The notes under the pieces were generated by a model. It had not been told where the DNA came from and searched no databases. It saw only the letters and a program-made list of their open reading frames with translations. Positions 13,301-24,352 of a stretch of 64,000 bases of DNA are shown one piece after another (the first letter of the stretch is position 1; every line of letters starts with the position of its first letter). A program made the translations under genes and the position numbers. This DNA is from Apostichopus japonicus (Eukaryota; Echinodermata; Holothuroidea; Aspidochirotida; Stichopodidae), in assembly GCF_037975245.1 (NCBI RefSeq), contig NC_092569.1, positions 20,267,001-20,331,000 of the forward strand, read 5' to 3'.

Positions 13301-15717
13301 TTTGATAATTTGCTTAGGTCATTGTAAATTGGATTCGTTAACCTGTAACCAACTAATATACAATCCCACGTGAAAGGTAATACATACCTTGAGATGGAGT
13401 TGCTTCGGTTGTCAAGTTGACCTCAACAGGAATCGAGTATGGTGCTAACATAGAAAAGAGAAAAATTTATAGTAAACAGAACATCTGATTCAAACTATTT
13501 CAACATTTCCTATTTAAGTAAGTAAATTTGAAGCAATTTTCACCCTGAGGAAATGTTTTCAATGTAAAATATGTCACGTCACAGAACGGTTTTTCCAAGC
13601 TCTAAATTCGTGATAATTATATGACTGGGGCAATTTTGTAATATTACCACGAATAGCAATAGACTCACTTATATTTTTTAGTTCCTTAATGTGGTCCCAG
13701 ATTGCAACATATCCATAACCTCCACAAGTCTCCCCACCTGGACAAGTTATTCCTCCCTCTACACATTGGTGGTCTTCAAGAAACTGAGAGTTGTTTCCGT
13801 CGCGCGGAGACTCGAAGCTACAGAAACATTTGTTTCCTTCTGCTAAGCCAATGAAAGGATAGGCTTGACAACGTTCCATGCATGATCTAAGAGTTAGTTC
13901 GGTAATTGATCCCATGAAATGAAAGTCATGGTCAGTCGTATGGTTCAAGCATCCAAAATAAGTAAAATCTGTAGGAAAACAAAACAGGCCAAGTAAATAT
14001 TTCAGACATTGCAGTCCTGGATTCTGCTGTAAATTTAATTTAAAAGAAGCTTTGTTTTTACTTGTGTTCTAGCCGATATTGTCTACATACGATGTATTGT
14101 TCGTATATCTTCAAGACTCAACTTGATGTGTGTTACTTGTACAGTACTGTGGTTCCTACGAACACTTTATTTAAACAGAAACATCTATGAGTGACTTGCA
14201 ACAACAACATTGGAGCTCTTCGTGACGTGTTTGAAAAAGTTGATTTCATAATAATGTGTTCATAGTTCTTAAAGAAGATCAAATTGACCTCATGTCGACG
14301 AAACAATGAAAGACAATATTTCAGTGACTTACAGTAGCATCAATGCGATGCATTTGTATTTTGTTTTTATGTGTTTGCTCTTAATAGTGTCAATTTAAAT
14401 GTTTTGTCATATTTAACCCACCTTATGTTTTTATATTTAACAACTTACTATTGTAGACCGCCATTGCCTGTTTACCACCACACGTTGGTCCACCTGAACA
14501 CAAAGTATCGCACCGTGTATCTGTAACAGTATTGTAAGCCTGGTATTGACTTCGATCCGTCCCACAATAACAGTAAGATCCATACTGAAGCCCCAATAAA
14601 GTATAGGTATCCACGTCGCATATTCGGGCACAAAGTGAGACCGTTAGATCGGTTCGGATTTTTCTTACATCAAGTACACTGGAATGGTTACTGCTATAGC
14701 AACCAAGGTAGTTCCCACCTGTTGGTAGAATGAAACATGCGGTCACAGAATCATCCTTAAAACAAATTCAAAAAAGGTATTGTAGTAACATGAATACGTT
14801 AACAAGTAACATTCACATTTAGTTTGTTATTTTTACGAATAGATTTACTAGTTAAACTCTAAAAGAACATAATGTTAGAATAACAGAAAGGACAACACAA
14901 ACATTGGAAGGAAACTGACACGTTCATGGTGACGTATTCCGTTAATAATAAGTTTGAAGTAAATATATCCAAAATCTTTGACTGGAATTATAAGAGACGA
15001 AGACACTGTGTATATTTAACAATATTATATCTGATTAGAAAGTTGAAAACATTATTTTGAGATACATACAGATAGTTTCTGTTGATGAGTTGTCGATCAA
15101 TATAACTTAGTGTTTGTTGCTATGACAAGTCTGCAGTACATTTATTTCAAATATATGCTAATTATTGTTTTATACATTATCTTACTTTCACCCAATATCA
15201 TGGTATTTCTTCATTACAACTTTACAGAAACAGATACAACATGTCTTGTGCATTGGTCTTAGTTGTCACGTTAAGGCCTTGTTATTGTAAAAAAGGGCAA
15301 CCTGTGTGAATTAACTCAGTAAACCACGAGTGTTAATACATCTGATTTACTCAAAAAAAGTAACACATTTCATATTTTCTACTTCCAAGGAGTTTCGACG
15401 AAAAACCTCCTTGGGTATTTCAAACTTTTATTTGATACAGAATATCGATTATAGATGTAAAATAGCATTCCTTTTATTCTTGTGCAGTATTTACACGAAA
15501 ATATGAGAGAAAACAAACGTTTAAAAGACTGCCAAAATCTGAGGTTTTACTCCCAGAAAATAAATCATTTGCATAGACTATTTATTATGGTAGGAAATAA
15601 ACGTTTGCTGAGTATTACGTTCATACAACACAAAGATTTTCGTTACTTACCAACTGAACTGACAGCCGATATTCCTACCAAACTCATACACGTCACAAGC
15701 GTTGTTACATAACCCAT
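10323..15717 (-). CDS. WSC-domain transmembrane receptor, 6 exons (receptor 2)
   Basis: Exons: 15717-15651, 14718-14449, 13968-13669, 13444-13388, 12506-12410 and 10608-10323. Phases are 1,1,1,1,2 and the total is 1077 nt (358 residues). Exon 1 (67 nt) is a signal peptide starting MGYVTTLVTCMSLVG. Exons 2 and 3 are WSC modules (about 23-112 and 113-212), each with eight cysteines and a C-terminal TCGG. Exon 4 is a short Thr/Pro stalk. Exon 5 is a membrane helix (FITAFLFVVGVLIGGIAGIVL) followed by an Arg. The tail (264-358) has eight tyrosines but no strict ITIM. The TM exon uses the acceptor after 12507; the AG five bases upstream would break the frame. The exon plan matches the gene at 6008->1774, so the two are tandem duplicates. 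WSC modules bind glycans in known families; the ligand here is unknown. Confidence 0.88.
10982..12036. mobile_element. Possible non-autonomous element with nested inverted repeats
   Basis: A 22-nt segment starting TTAATCCTGTGAG at 10982-11003 recurs as an exact inverted copy at 11939-11960. The right side is also the loop of a second perfect 22-bp inverted repeat (11921-11942 with 12015-12036). That loop contains shorter hairpins around GGGCGGAGCCC and GATGCAC/GTGCATC. The span lies in the last intron of the receptor gene at 15717->10323. No protein-coding content is visible. It could be a MITE-like element or part of a larger repeat; terminal duplications were not identified. Confidence 0.5.
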
Positions 15718-16912
15718 ACTTTCCCAAAGCGGACGAGTTTCTGCTTTAAATTTTCTGTTCAGATGTATGAAATATTGTTTTTATTAATTCTTATCGACGA
15801 CAGCGTTGACTTTTGTATTCGTGTGTACAAGCAGTAATGGTCAGGTTTACAAAATGCATACACTCTTGAATGAGAAACAATGCCTAGCACAAAAACTCTT
15901 TACAAATTCTTTATGGATTTGTGTTAATTAGTAACATTTAACGTTTATAGAGTGAATGAATGTTACTGATGTAACAGTAAAACAGACAGTAAATTATTAG
16001 CTAGCTTATATAGTCAGAATAATTATCAAAGCATCGCACAAGGAAATGATGCCTTCTGTCAAGGTTGTCCGACGAGGTCTGATTAATTCCACATACAGTA
16101 AGTTTACGGCTGCTTTTTGGCAGAAGACTGTAATTGCTCTGGCTGGAAATCGTTTCTTCGACAGTTCAATCCAAACGAACCAGTATTTTGCTTTCAAAAT
16201 TAAGAAATACTCCTTTAAGAACTAAATTTATTGGTGTAATCAGCATTTCAGCGGTGCAGAGCTTTTTGGTTTGCTCCTCTTGTTTCGTTGTTTTTTTTTA
16301 GCATGTTAACATTAAGCCTAATTAGGTTTGGTAAAGCTGGGTATGATTTTTCGATGTCAGTTATTATTATGACATGTAAGACAACAACACTCTCGCTGCA
16401 AAATACATTTGTGAATCAAATTTGGTGAAAATAGCATTCAGGAGATCTAGTCTAAACTTATGCTGTTTTTCGGTACTAAATCAATTTAATCAATAAATTC
16501 TGAAACTGACTGAATAATGGCGATTTGCTAAAAGATAACTTGTTTCCTTTTTTTTTTATATATCATCAATTTTGAGTTGAAGATATCAATACAAACATGA
16601 TTGTCAATTAGTAGCAATTGATTCTTGTTTATTGCTTAGTTCGTGATATTTCTTATCAACGTGATTGAAAGAACTTTACACTAAATAAATAAGACAACAT
16701 AAACTTTCGTTGATCGTTATTTCAAAATACTACTCCACAGACGATCTGCCGATTTAAAGCCAAACGAACGTCGTCTTCCATATTTAATCAAAATTGTTAA
16801 TCGGTAGTTGCCAATTCCCGCGCATGCGTACCGATCACGAGCAATGACTTTTAAAGTATGTATAAATAACCTAACAAATGCAATTTTTTTGTATCTGTGT
16901 GTTGCATTGAGT
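15718..16912. other. Intergenic between receptor genes 2 and 3
   Basis: AT-rich spacer from the start codon of the receptor at 15717 to the stop codon of the next minus-strand gene. On the minus strand an AATAAA (about 16634-16629), roughly 280 nt past the 16913 stop, could serve as that gene's polyadenylation signal. The promoter of the 15717 gene should lie at the low end; no element is assignable. Confidence 0.4.
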
Positions 16913-18599
16913 CTACTCCATCGTTGCGTATACTTCGCCTACATCGAAATATATAATAGAATCACAATCCGCATAATATCTATCAGCTTTGTCGATGAAC
17001 GACGCAGATTCAGAACCACACGTTTTTTCCCGATGAGATCTACTGGTATTAACATGATCATCCTTTTTATTAAAAGACAGTGACTTCAGTTTCAGAGATT
17101 TCTTTAACTCTGCTTTACCCACAGTATCTTGTATCGCAGACGGGTTATTATCATCTGCTTGGTAATAGGTAGAATCTCCAGGTTCGTATACTGCTGCTGC
17201 TGAGGTGTCAGTCAAAACTTTAGGAGGATCTCGCTGAAACTTCGATATGAAGAAACTTGTTGCATTTATCAGCTTCGGGCTGTCAGAAATCAAGAGAGAT
17301 ATAAAGGTCAAATATAGTGTTGGGAAGTTCGTTTCGTGAAAGACGTTAGACGTTATTCTGATTACAAAATCCAGGAGGTAGACATATTTCGGTCTATGAT
17401 CACAGAATGGAGTGAATTGCTATATATGATCTACAATATGCAACATTCCGTGTGGAGATATTTATATTTTACTTACCACAATTCGACGAAGCATGAGCAG
17501 ACATGAATAATAAAAGACACATATTTTAGTATATTATATGAATTTACACAGTACCTTAGTGTTAGATATGATGTTACCGATCAAGCTGCAAAGCCAATGC
17601 ACAGAATTCCAATGACAGCAATGAAGAGAAAAACTGAACCGTTTCCCCTGATTAATTTAAGAGAACCATGATTATGATAACAGTTTCTATTTAGAGAAAG
17701 CTTATATTACTACACTGCATTGTGTATATATTTCATTCCTTGCATCTTTTTATTGCTCCGTTCTTTTCAGTATCATCTTTTTTACACATGAGAAGATATG
17801 TGATAGCTGTTGGTGTTATTTTACCATGAACGGATTATTACTACGTAAGATAAATGGATTAAAATCAAATGAAGACATTAGCACACAAAGAATCTGCGTG
17901 CGAAATGACAAGAAGATATTAACTGGAGGACCAAACAGTACAGCTGAGGGCAATTAAAAGGAAAAATCAATTAATGAAAATAATTATTTTAAGCTATCAT
18001 CTTAAGATGGTTGTGTTAAATTAAAATAGAAAGTTCGTCCTCAAAGATAAATTTGAATATATAGCAGAAAGTTATTGTATATCACAGTCGTATAATACAA
18101 AGGTTAAACTAACACTATCACACGTAAGCACAGAATGGCAGGAAACAAGATAATTTTACTTTCAGTTTCCAAATAGATTGAAATGTATATTCCTGGAAGT
18201 AACAGAATACAACTTGTTTAAAGTATATAAAATGAAAGGGACTTTGAAGAAGCCATTTGGTGCAGCCAAAATAATGAATTTCTTGATCATTTCAAAATGA
18301 CAACAAAATTAAAAAACTAGATGAAATGCCATTCGCCCTAAAATTTCCAAATGAGTCATGTAGGCCTTCTACAAAATTCGGCAATATTTGTGAATTTACA
18401 TAATCCTTTTAACAAATCATTGCTTTTCTGTCATAACCGTAGGCAAAGTGAAATTGAAATGTTCATCATCATAAAAATACAACATGTTATGTGTTTTACA
18501 TATTTATGTGTCCTTATTTGTACTCACTTGCAGTGATGTATGACTCATTATAATTGGTATTAACTAACAATTTCTGTGTAGACTTCTGACTTAATGGAT
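16913..18599 (-). CDS. Third WSC-type receptor, partial: stalk, TM-region and tail exons
   Basis: Three exons follow the stalk/TM/tail plan of the two neighbouring receptors: 18599-18528 (phase 1 to 1, Ser/Thr/Asn-rich stalk), 17653-17584 (phase 1 to 2) and 17279-16913 (tail, stop at 16913). The tail has paired tyrosines (STYYQADD, DRYYAD) and ends DSIIYFDVGEVYATME. IIYFDV fits the ITIM consensus, and the VYATM end resembles the end of the alternative frame at 1527-1826. In the middle exon the phase-consistent frame (ETVQFFSSLLSLEF...) is a mediocre membrane segment, while a frame one base off (VFLFIAVIGILCIGFAA) is a much better helix but meets a stop. No signal peptide or WSC exon was found up to 28 kb; a transposon sits at 19438-24352. 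It may be a pseudogene or have distant 5' exons. Confidence 0.55.
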
Positions 18600-20442
18600 C
18601 TGAAAGAGAAAAAAAAGGGGTGTATAGAAAAATACTGTTGTAAAAGCTGCTTGTCTGCCTAACTACTAGTTTGATGATTAATCACATATACTTTATTTAA
18701 TTAGTATACTTGTAAAATCAACACTACATAATAAGGTTAAGGCTTATCAATAGCATAATGCTGACGGCCCCATGTATTGCTTATCATATAAAGACAATCG
18801 ACATGCGTTGGTACGTGGTTTTATTATGCTAGACCTAAACTAGGGATGAAACGTTATTCAGCCCACGGTGATGTTAAGAAGATCTTTGGTTTTTAATACG
18901 GCAAAACAACTACAATGGTATACCGTGGTATGTAGATTTCTACATGGCCCACTTGGCCCATGGTACTATGTGATTACATTAGCCGTAGCTAAATTAAACT
19001 TGAAGATATATTACACTCATCAGCAGTGGTGGTTAATAATTCATTTTCTGTTGAATAATTTTCTGACGTGAGACTGTTGTCTGATGACACAATTGAGGTT
19101 ATCCGTTCGTGGTCAGTGGTCCTTCCCTCACCTGAGTGTGAAGCAAAATCCAACTAGATATAACATATCCTTCATGTAAACACCTAACACACCTTACAAC
19201 TATATGTTTGCCTAAAGTTTGGGACAATAAGATAGTATGACACTGGACCGTTACAGAATCGAGAAGAGATTATACACATATGCTAGCAGTTATACACGTC
19301 AATTGATTATATAATGAAGCAGTAAACATGAATCTTCTTTCACGTATATCTATCCTGTGTGAGATCAGAATGATTCGATAGGAGTAGTCGATATAGTTTT
19401 ATCGATGTAAGTCTCTTAGACGATTGACTTCCATCTACACTGAAAAAATAAACTAGTCAATATTGCCACGGACTAACGTTAAATTAGTCTGTAACGATAG
19501 TCAATGCACACGGACTAGCAAAAATCTTCGTTTCATCGCTGCTTCTTAGTTAGTTTACACTGACTAAGGAAAATATAATCGCAGCTTAGTCGGTGGCGAC
19601 GGACTAAGGTATTTTAACCCATGGACTAAGAACGATACGGACACCCGATTTACGCCATAATCGTAGCTTAGTCGGTGTCGACAGACTAATGTATTTTAAC
19701 CCAATTCGATTCACTTCAATTTGGAAACCGAGAGGCAACGGCAGCTTGCTGGGCTTGGCATAGTTTCATACGATCACTCTAAGCAACTTTCAACCGTAAA
19801 TCACCCAAGAAGGTTTTTAGAAGAATGGAGGTATTAACTGCATCATCGGCCTACCTGTTATTCCTTTAATTTGAAGGTAAACTTAAAGTTAATTGTTAGG
19901 CCACTGGCACTAGTACTGTATTATGGTTAGTGTAACGCTACCGTTGTCACGTTGGCGTTTCGCAATACACAAGTGCAATGACAGTGAGTAGCCTATAGGC
20001 TTCTACTGGGTACTGCAGTGCATTCTCAACACTAAAGTGTGCATCCTAAACACCAATTAACAATGTGTTATGTGTGTATCGGGCTAGATTGAACAGTGGC
20101 ACATAATCTTCTTATTTATTCCCAAACAAATGCTGGAACTATAAGGCTCAATAGTTTATTTGAAGTCTACACTCATTTGGTAAAGATTTCCTGTAATTTC
20201 CCATGTGAATCTAAATGGGTAGGCTTTGTGATATTGAATAAGCAAGGCTAGACCTTCAAACGTACAGTCACAGTAGGCTGAACAAATTATGTTGGCTAGT
20301 CAACGGTATTATATGTTGCGAGCAGTCAGGATGCACGCTTCAGTTCTATTTAACCTTTTCATTTATCATTTTTTAGTATTTAATTTCCGGTCATGCCCAG
20401 GAAACAATTGCGACATTCCTTCACGGTCGACTTGCTTACTGT

Positions 20443-20980
20443 AAGAAGTATTAACCGTTTTTTCTCAGGAAAGCTTGATAGTCTGAAGTTATTATAACAT
20501 GTGCTTTTAGTATACTGCCAAAAGAGTAAGTTGTTGTATTTGCATTGATATTTTATGTAGAAGTAACGGAAAATTGAGTATGTTTAGTTTGGTCTAATTG
20601 CACGTTTTTTTTCTGTCCAATGTAGTGCAGGGTTCACTTGCGCGAATTCAAATTATTCTGTTTATGTATATGTATATGCATCGATTCTTAGATTATGATG
20701 TTTTTTTGAAGAAGAAGTATTAACCGTTTTTTCTCAGGAAAGCTTGATAGTCTGAAGTTATTATAACATGTGCTTTTAGTATACTGCCAAAAGAGTAAGT
20801 TGTTGTATTTGCATTGATATTTTATGTAGAAGTAACGGAAAATTGAGTATGTTTAGTTTGGTCTAATTGCACGTTTTTTTTTCTGTCCAATGTAGTGCAG
20901 GGTTCACTTGCGCGAATTCAAATTATTCTGTTTATGTATATGTATATGCATCGATTCTTAGATTATGATGTTTTTTTGAC
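20443..20980. repeat. Near-identical 269-bp tandem duplication
   Basis: AAGAAGTATTAACCG starts at 20443 and again at 20712. The two copies are essentially identical for about 269 bases; the visible difference is one T in a T run after GCACG. It lies inside the CACTA-like element and must be recent or under concerted change. Confidence 0.9.
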
Positions 20981-21956
20981 ATTTATTTGTAATTCAAGCA
21001 TATCTGTTTAGTAGCAAAGTTTAAAGGTTAAGATTAATTAGTTTTCTCTTTTTGATCCTAGATTGAATGAAACTCATTGGCGTAAATAATAGATCAGATG
21101 ATACAGTTTAACACAGTTGCTAAAACTCTGGGTATTCTCTAGTCTTCGCCGGTCCATTATATACTTTAGTACTACTAGTAAGACTATATCAAAACGACCG
21201 AAGACAAACTTAGTGTATCAAAGTACTGATTCTCCTCTAGCCTAGGTCTAAACAGGCTTGTTATGTGAGCAAGCAAAATAACAACTAAAAACGATTAGGC
21301 CTATAAATAAGTTGGCTCAGTGCATTTCTGTTTCTAAAATTTTATATTTTTAAAGATCATAAAAACAAACAAAGATTTAGCCCATGTTTTATTATCTCTG
21401 TATTCTGGGCATTTGATTCTGGTTGCAATGGTGATGACACTCTCGTTCAAATTTTCAGCTTTATACACTCTCGTTCAAACTTTGGGATTGTTTTTTGAGA
21501 CTATAGTGGAAGCAAATCTCACATAACTTTGTGGTGACAACTTTATTTTATTTTATTTTCAAATGATGAATACTTTGCTGTTTCTTTCTTCCAGCAGGAA
21601 TTGAAAAGCCAAATATCTAAGTCAAGGGTGAGCTTTCCTGTGATGTACGACACCAGTGTGGAGGCAACAACAGAAGAGGAGAACTGTGTTATATATGGCT
21701 TAAAGACATGTGTTAAGATGATATATTGGTACCCTTCGCAGAACGAAAGAGTTTATCCAAGAGTCCAAAAAGCAAAGGAACAAGTACCATAGAGAAAAAA
21801 GATGGAAGAGTGAGTTTGACTATTGTACCCAACTGTTTAATGATATTTAAGATACTTTTCATAACCTGTTTTAAAAAAAAACCCAGTCTAGTATATCATT
21901 TACGTGCAAGCTTCATAAGTTTGGTCAAATTTTCACTGATCTGTAGAGCGGGAGTC

Positions 21957-23324
21957 CAGAGGGTTTGGTTAGCTGGGAAGGTAACCAATTGCCTGGTACA
22001 TCACAATGTTCACAATGCATTCCTGTATATGAAACCTGATGACTGGCAAACCGACTGTGGTGGATGTGGCTGGGAGAGCAATTTTAAAGTCACCTAATAG
22101 CTAACCTAGAGCAGCTTTCATGGTAACCACATCAAAGTAAGAACAATGTGTCAGGTATGGCCCCAAGAGCAACAAATGGCCATTGCCAGTAATTATTGGT
22201 GGTGGGGTACCCCTGCCAGTGATCTATAATTGACCCCTCACTGCTGACTTAGGTCAGCTCATGAGGTAACCACTTGAAACCTACTGGAAAATGTTGGTTA
22301 GGACTTCAGATACAAGGGATGGGCATTGCCAGTAATTTTTATTGGTGGGGTACCCCTGCTAGTAGACCCCCAATATGCCCATCCCCTCATTGACCTAGGT
22401 GAGCTCATGATTTGACCAGTTGAAACCTACAGGAAAATGATAGGTATCACTTCATATGTAAGGATGGGCATTTCCAGTATTTTATATTGGTGGGCCACCA
22501 CTGCCAGAGTCCGCCAATCCCTTACATATAGAATCCTGTCAATAATTTTCCAGTAGTTTTCAACTGGTTAAATCATGAGCTGACCTAGATCAATGAGGGG
22601 GGGGGGCTTTTTGGGGGTCTACTGGCAGGGGTACCCCACTAATATAAATTACTGGAAATGCCCATCCCTTAGATATATATAGAGTCCTGCCAATAACTTT
22701 ACAGTAGTTTTCAACTGGTTACCTCATGAGCTAATCTAGGTCAATGGGGGATGGGCATTTTGGGGATCTACTGACAGGGTTACCCCACCAATGTAAATGA
22801 CTGGAAATGCCCATACCTTACATATGAAGTGATACCTATCATTTTCCAGTAATTTTTCAACTGGTTATCTCATGAGCTGACCTAAGTCAGTGAGGGAATG
22901 GGCATTTTGGGGGTCTACTGGCAGGGGTACCCCCCCCCCCCCAATATAAATTACTGGAAATTCCCATCCCTTACATATGAAGTGATACCATTTTCCAGTA
23001 GTTTTCAAGTGGTTACCTCATGAGCTGACCTAGGTCAGCCTTGAGGGGTCAATTATAGATCACTGGCTGGGGTACCCCACCACCAATAATTACTGGCAAT
23101 GGCCATTTGTTGCTCTTGGGGCCATACCTGACATATTGTACTTACTTTGATGTGTTACCATGAAAACTGATCTAGGTTAGCTATCAGGTGACTTTAAAAT
23201 TGCTCTCCCAGCCACACCCACCACAGTCGGTTTGCCAGTCGTCTGGTTTCATATACAGGAATGCACTGTGAACATTGTGATGTACAAGGCAATTGGTTAC
23301 CTTCCCAGCTAACCAAACCCTCTG
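21957..23324. mobile_element. Nested 1.37-kb foldback / long-inverted-repeat element
   Basis: The left end starts CAGAGGGTTTGGTTAGCTGG at 21957, and the right end is its inverted copy finishing at 23324. Inverted identity continues for more than 250 bases. The interior holds repeated units in both orientations around GGGGTACCCC, TGCCCATCCCTTAC and CATGAGCTGACCTAGGTCA, so the whole unit is an imperfect palindrome centred near 22640. Short open frames occur symmetrically in both arms and are by-products. The CAGAGGG ends recall hAT MITEs, but I could not find an 8-bp target duplication. Confidence 0.75.
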
Positions 23325-24352
23325 GGATCCCGGTCTATTGGGATCATTATTAACATGATTAACATAATTATTAAGCTTTGAGAAATAACTTGGTGTTATG
23401 CTGTGCAAAGCTAATAATAATTTGGTAAAGCTGCTATTCCTGGCTTATAATTTGAGGGACCTAGATTTAAATGTATACCTCCCAATATGTTATAAAATTT
23501 TAATGTAAATGTATGTTTATGATAATGTGAGTTATCATGTGCTATATCTGTATCTGTGCTTACACGTATATCATATTTTCTGTTCACAGGTCAATAATGG
23601 TGCAGATTTTGGCTTCCTGAAGACAAGTGGGAGGCCATTTGTAGTTAAGAGAAACACTCTTTGTTCGTGAAGACTTAACTGGTGTCGATTTGGGGTACCA
23701 CTTTAAAACGAAAGTCATGAGGAACCCTTGCCCAAGACTCAACTTTGCATTATTGTGCAGTGCTATACTTTTGCGATTCATGTTTGATCCATTAACTTGT
23801 CTTAACTTTGTTGGAAAAAAAATCAGATTTTCAGATTTTATTTACAGTGATTTCTTCTCTATCTGTCGAAAGTCAGCCTTTTGTAGAGATCAGAAGTTTT
23901 ATCAGAAATAAATACTGCCAACGTACACATTATTTGTGTTTCTTCTGCTCTCTTTTCTTTCAGTGATACTAGTCAGTGAAACTAGTCGGGTTTAATTCTT
24001 TCAGTGAATCTAGTCAGTGCAACTAGTCAGTCGATACCGACTAAGAAAGGTTAGTCGGGAGAGGCACCATCCTGACTAATGTAAAACCTGCTATAAACTA
24101 GTCGGTGGCTCATATAAATTAGTCGGTAAAGACCGACTAATGTCACCAACTAATGTAACTGACTAATAAACATTTACAGACTAAAAAATTGTTGATCGAC
24201 TAAGCTGACGGACTAAGATGACCGACTAAGAAATACAACTGACTAAGGAATAAATTAGTCGGTATAGCAACTGACTAAGGCTATGTTAGTCGGGAGAGGC
24301 ACCAGATGGACTAACGTTTTGTTAGTCGGTGAACCAATTTAAGTTTTCAGTG

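Larger units (their letters stand above)
19438..24352. mobile_element. CACTA/EnSpm-like non-autonomous DNA transposon
   Basis: The ends read TA-CACTGAAAA at 19436 and TTTTCAGTG-TA at 24354, giving short CACTG terminal inverted repeats flanked by a TA that may be the target duplication. Both subterminal zones (about 19470-19690 and 23960-24340) are packed with GACTAA/TTAGTC units in both orientations, about 25 by eye, often extended as TTAGTCGG. Such subterminal arrays are typical of CACTA-type elements, where they bind transposase. No transposase-sized frame is present, so the copy looks non-autonomous. It contains a 269-bp tandem duplication and a nested foldback unit. It lies just upstream of the partial receptor at 18599->16913. 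The superfamily call rests on the termini and subterminal repeats only. Confidence 0.7.

Noticed and set aside
21726-23408. Frames containing RVWLAGKVTNCLVHH on both strands
   Set aside because: Mirror-image products of the two arms of the foldback element; not evidence of two genes.
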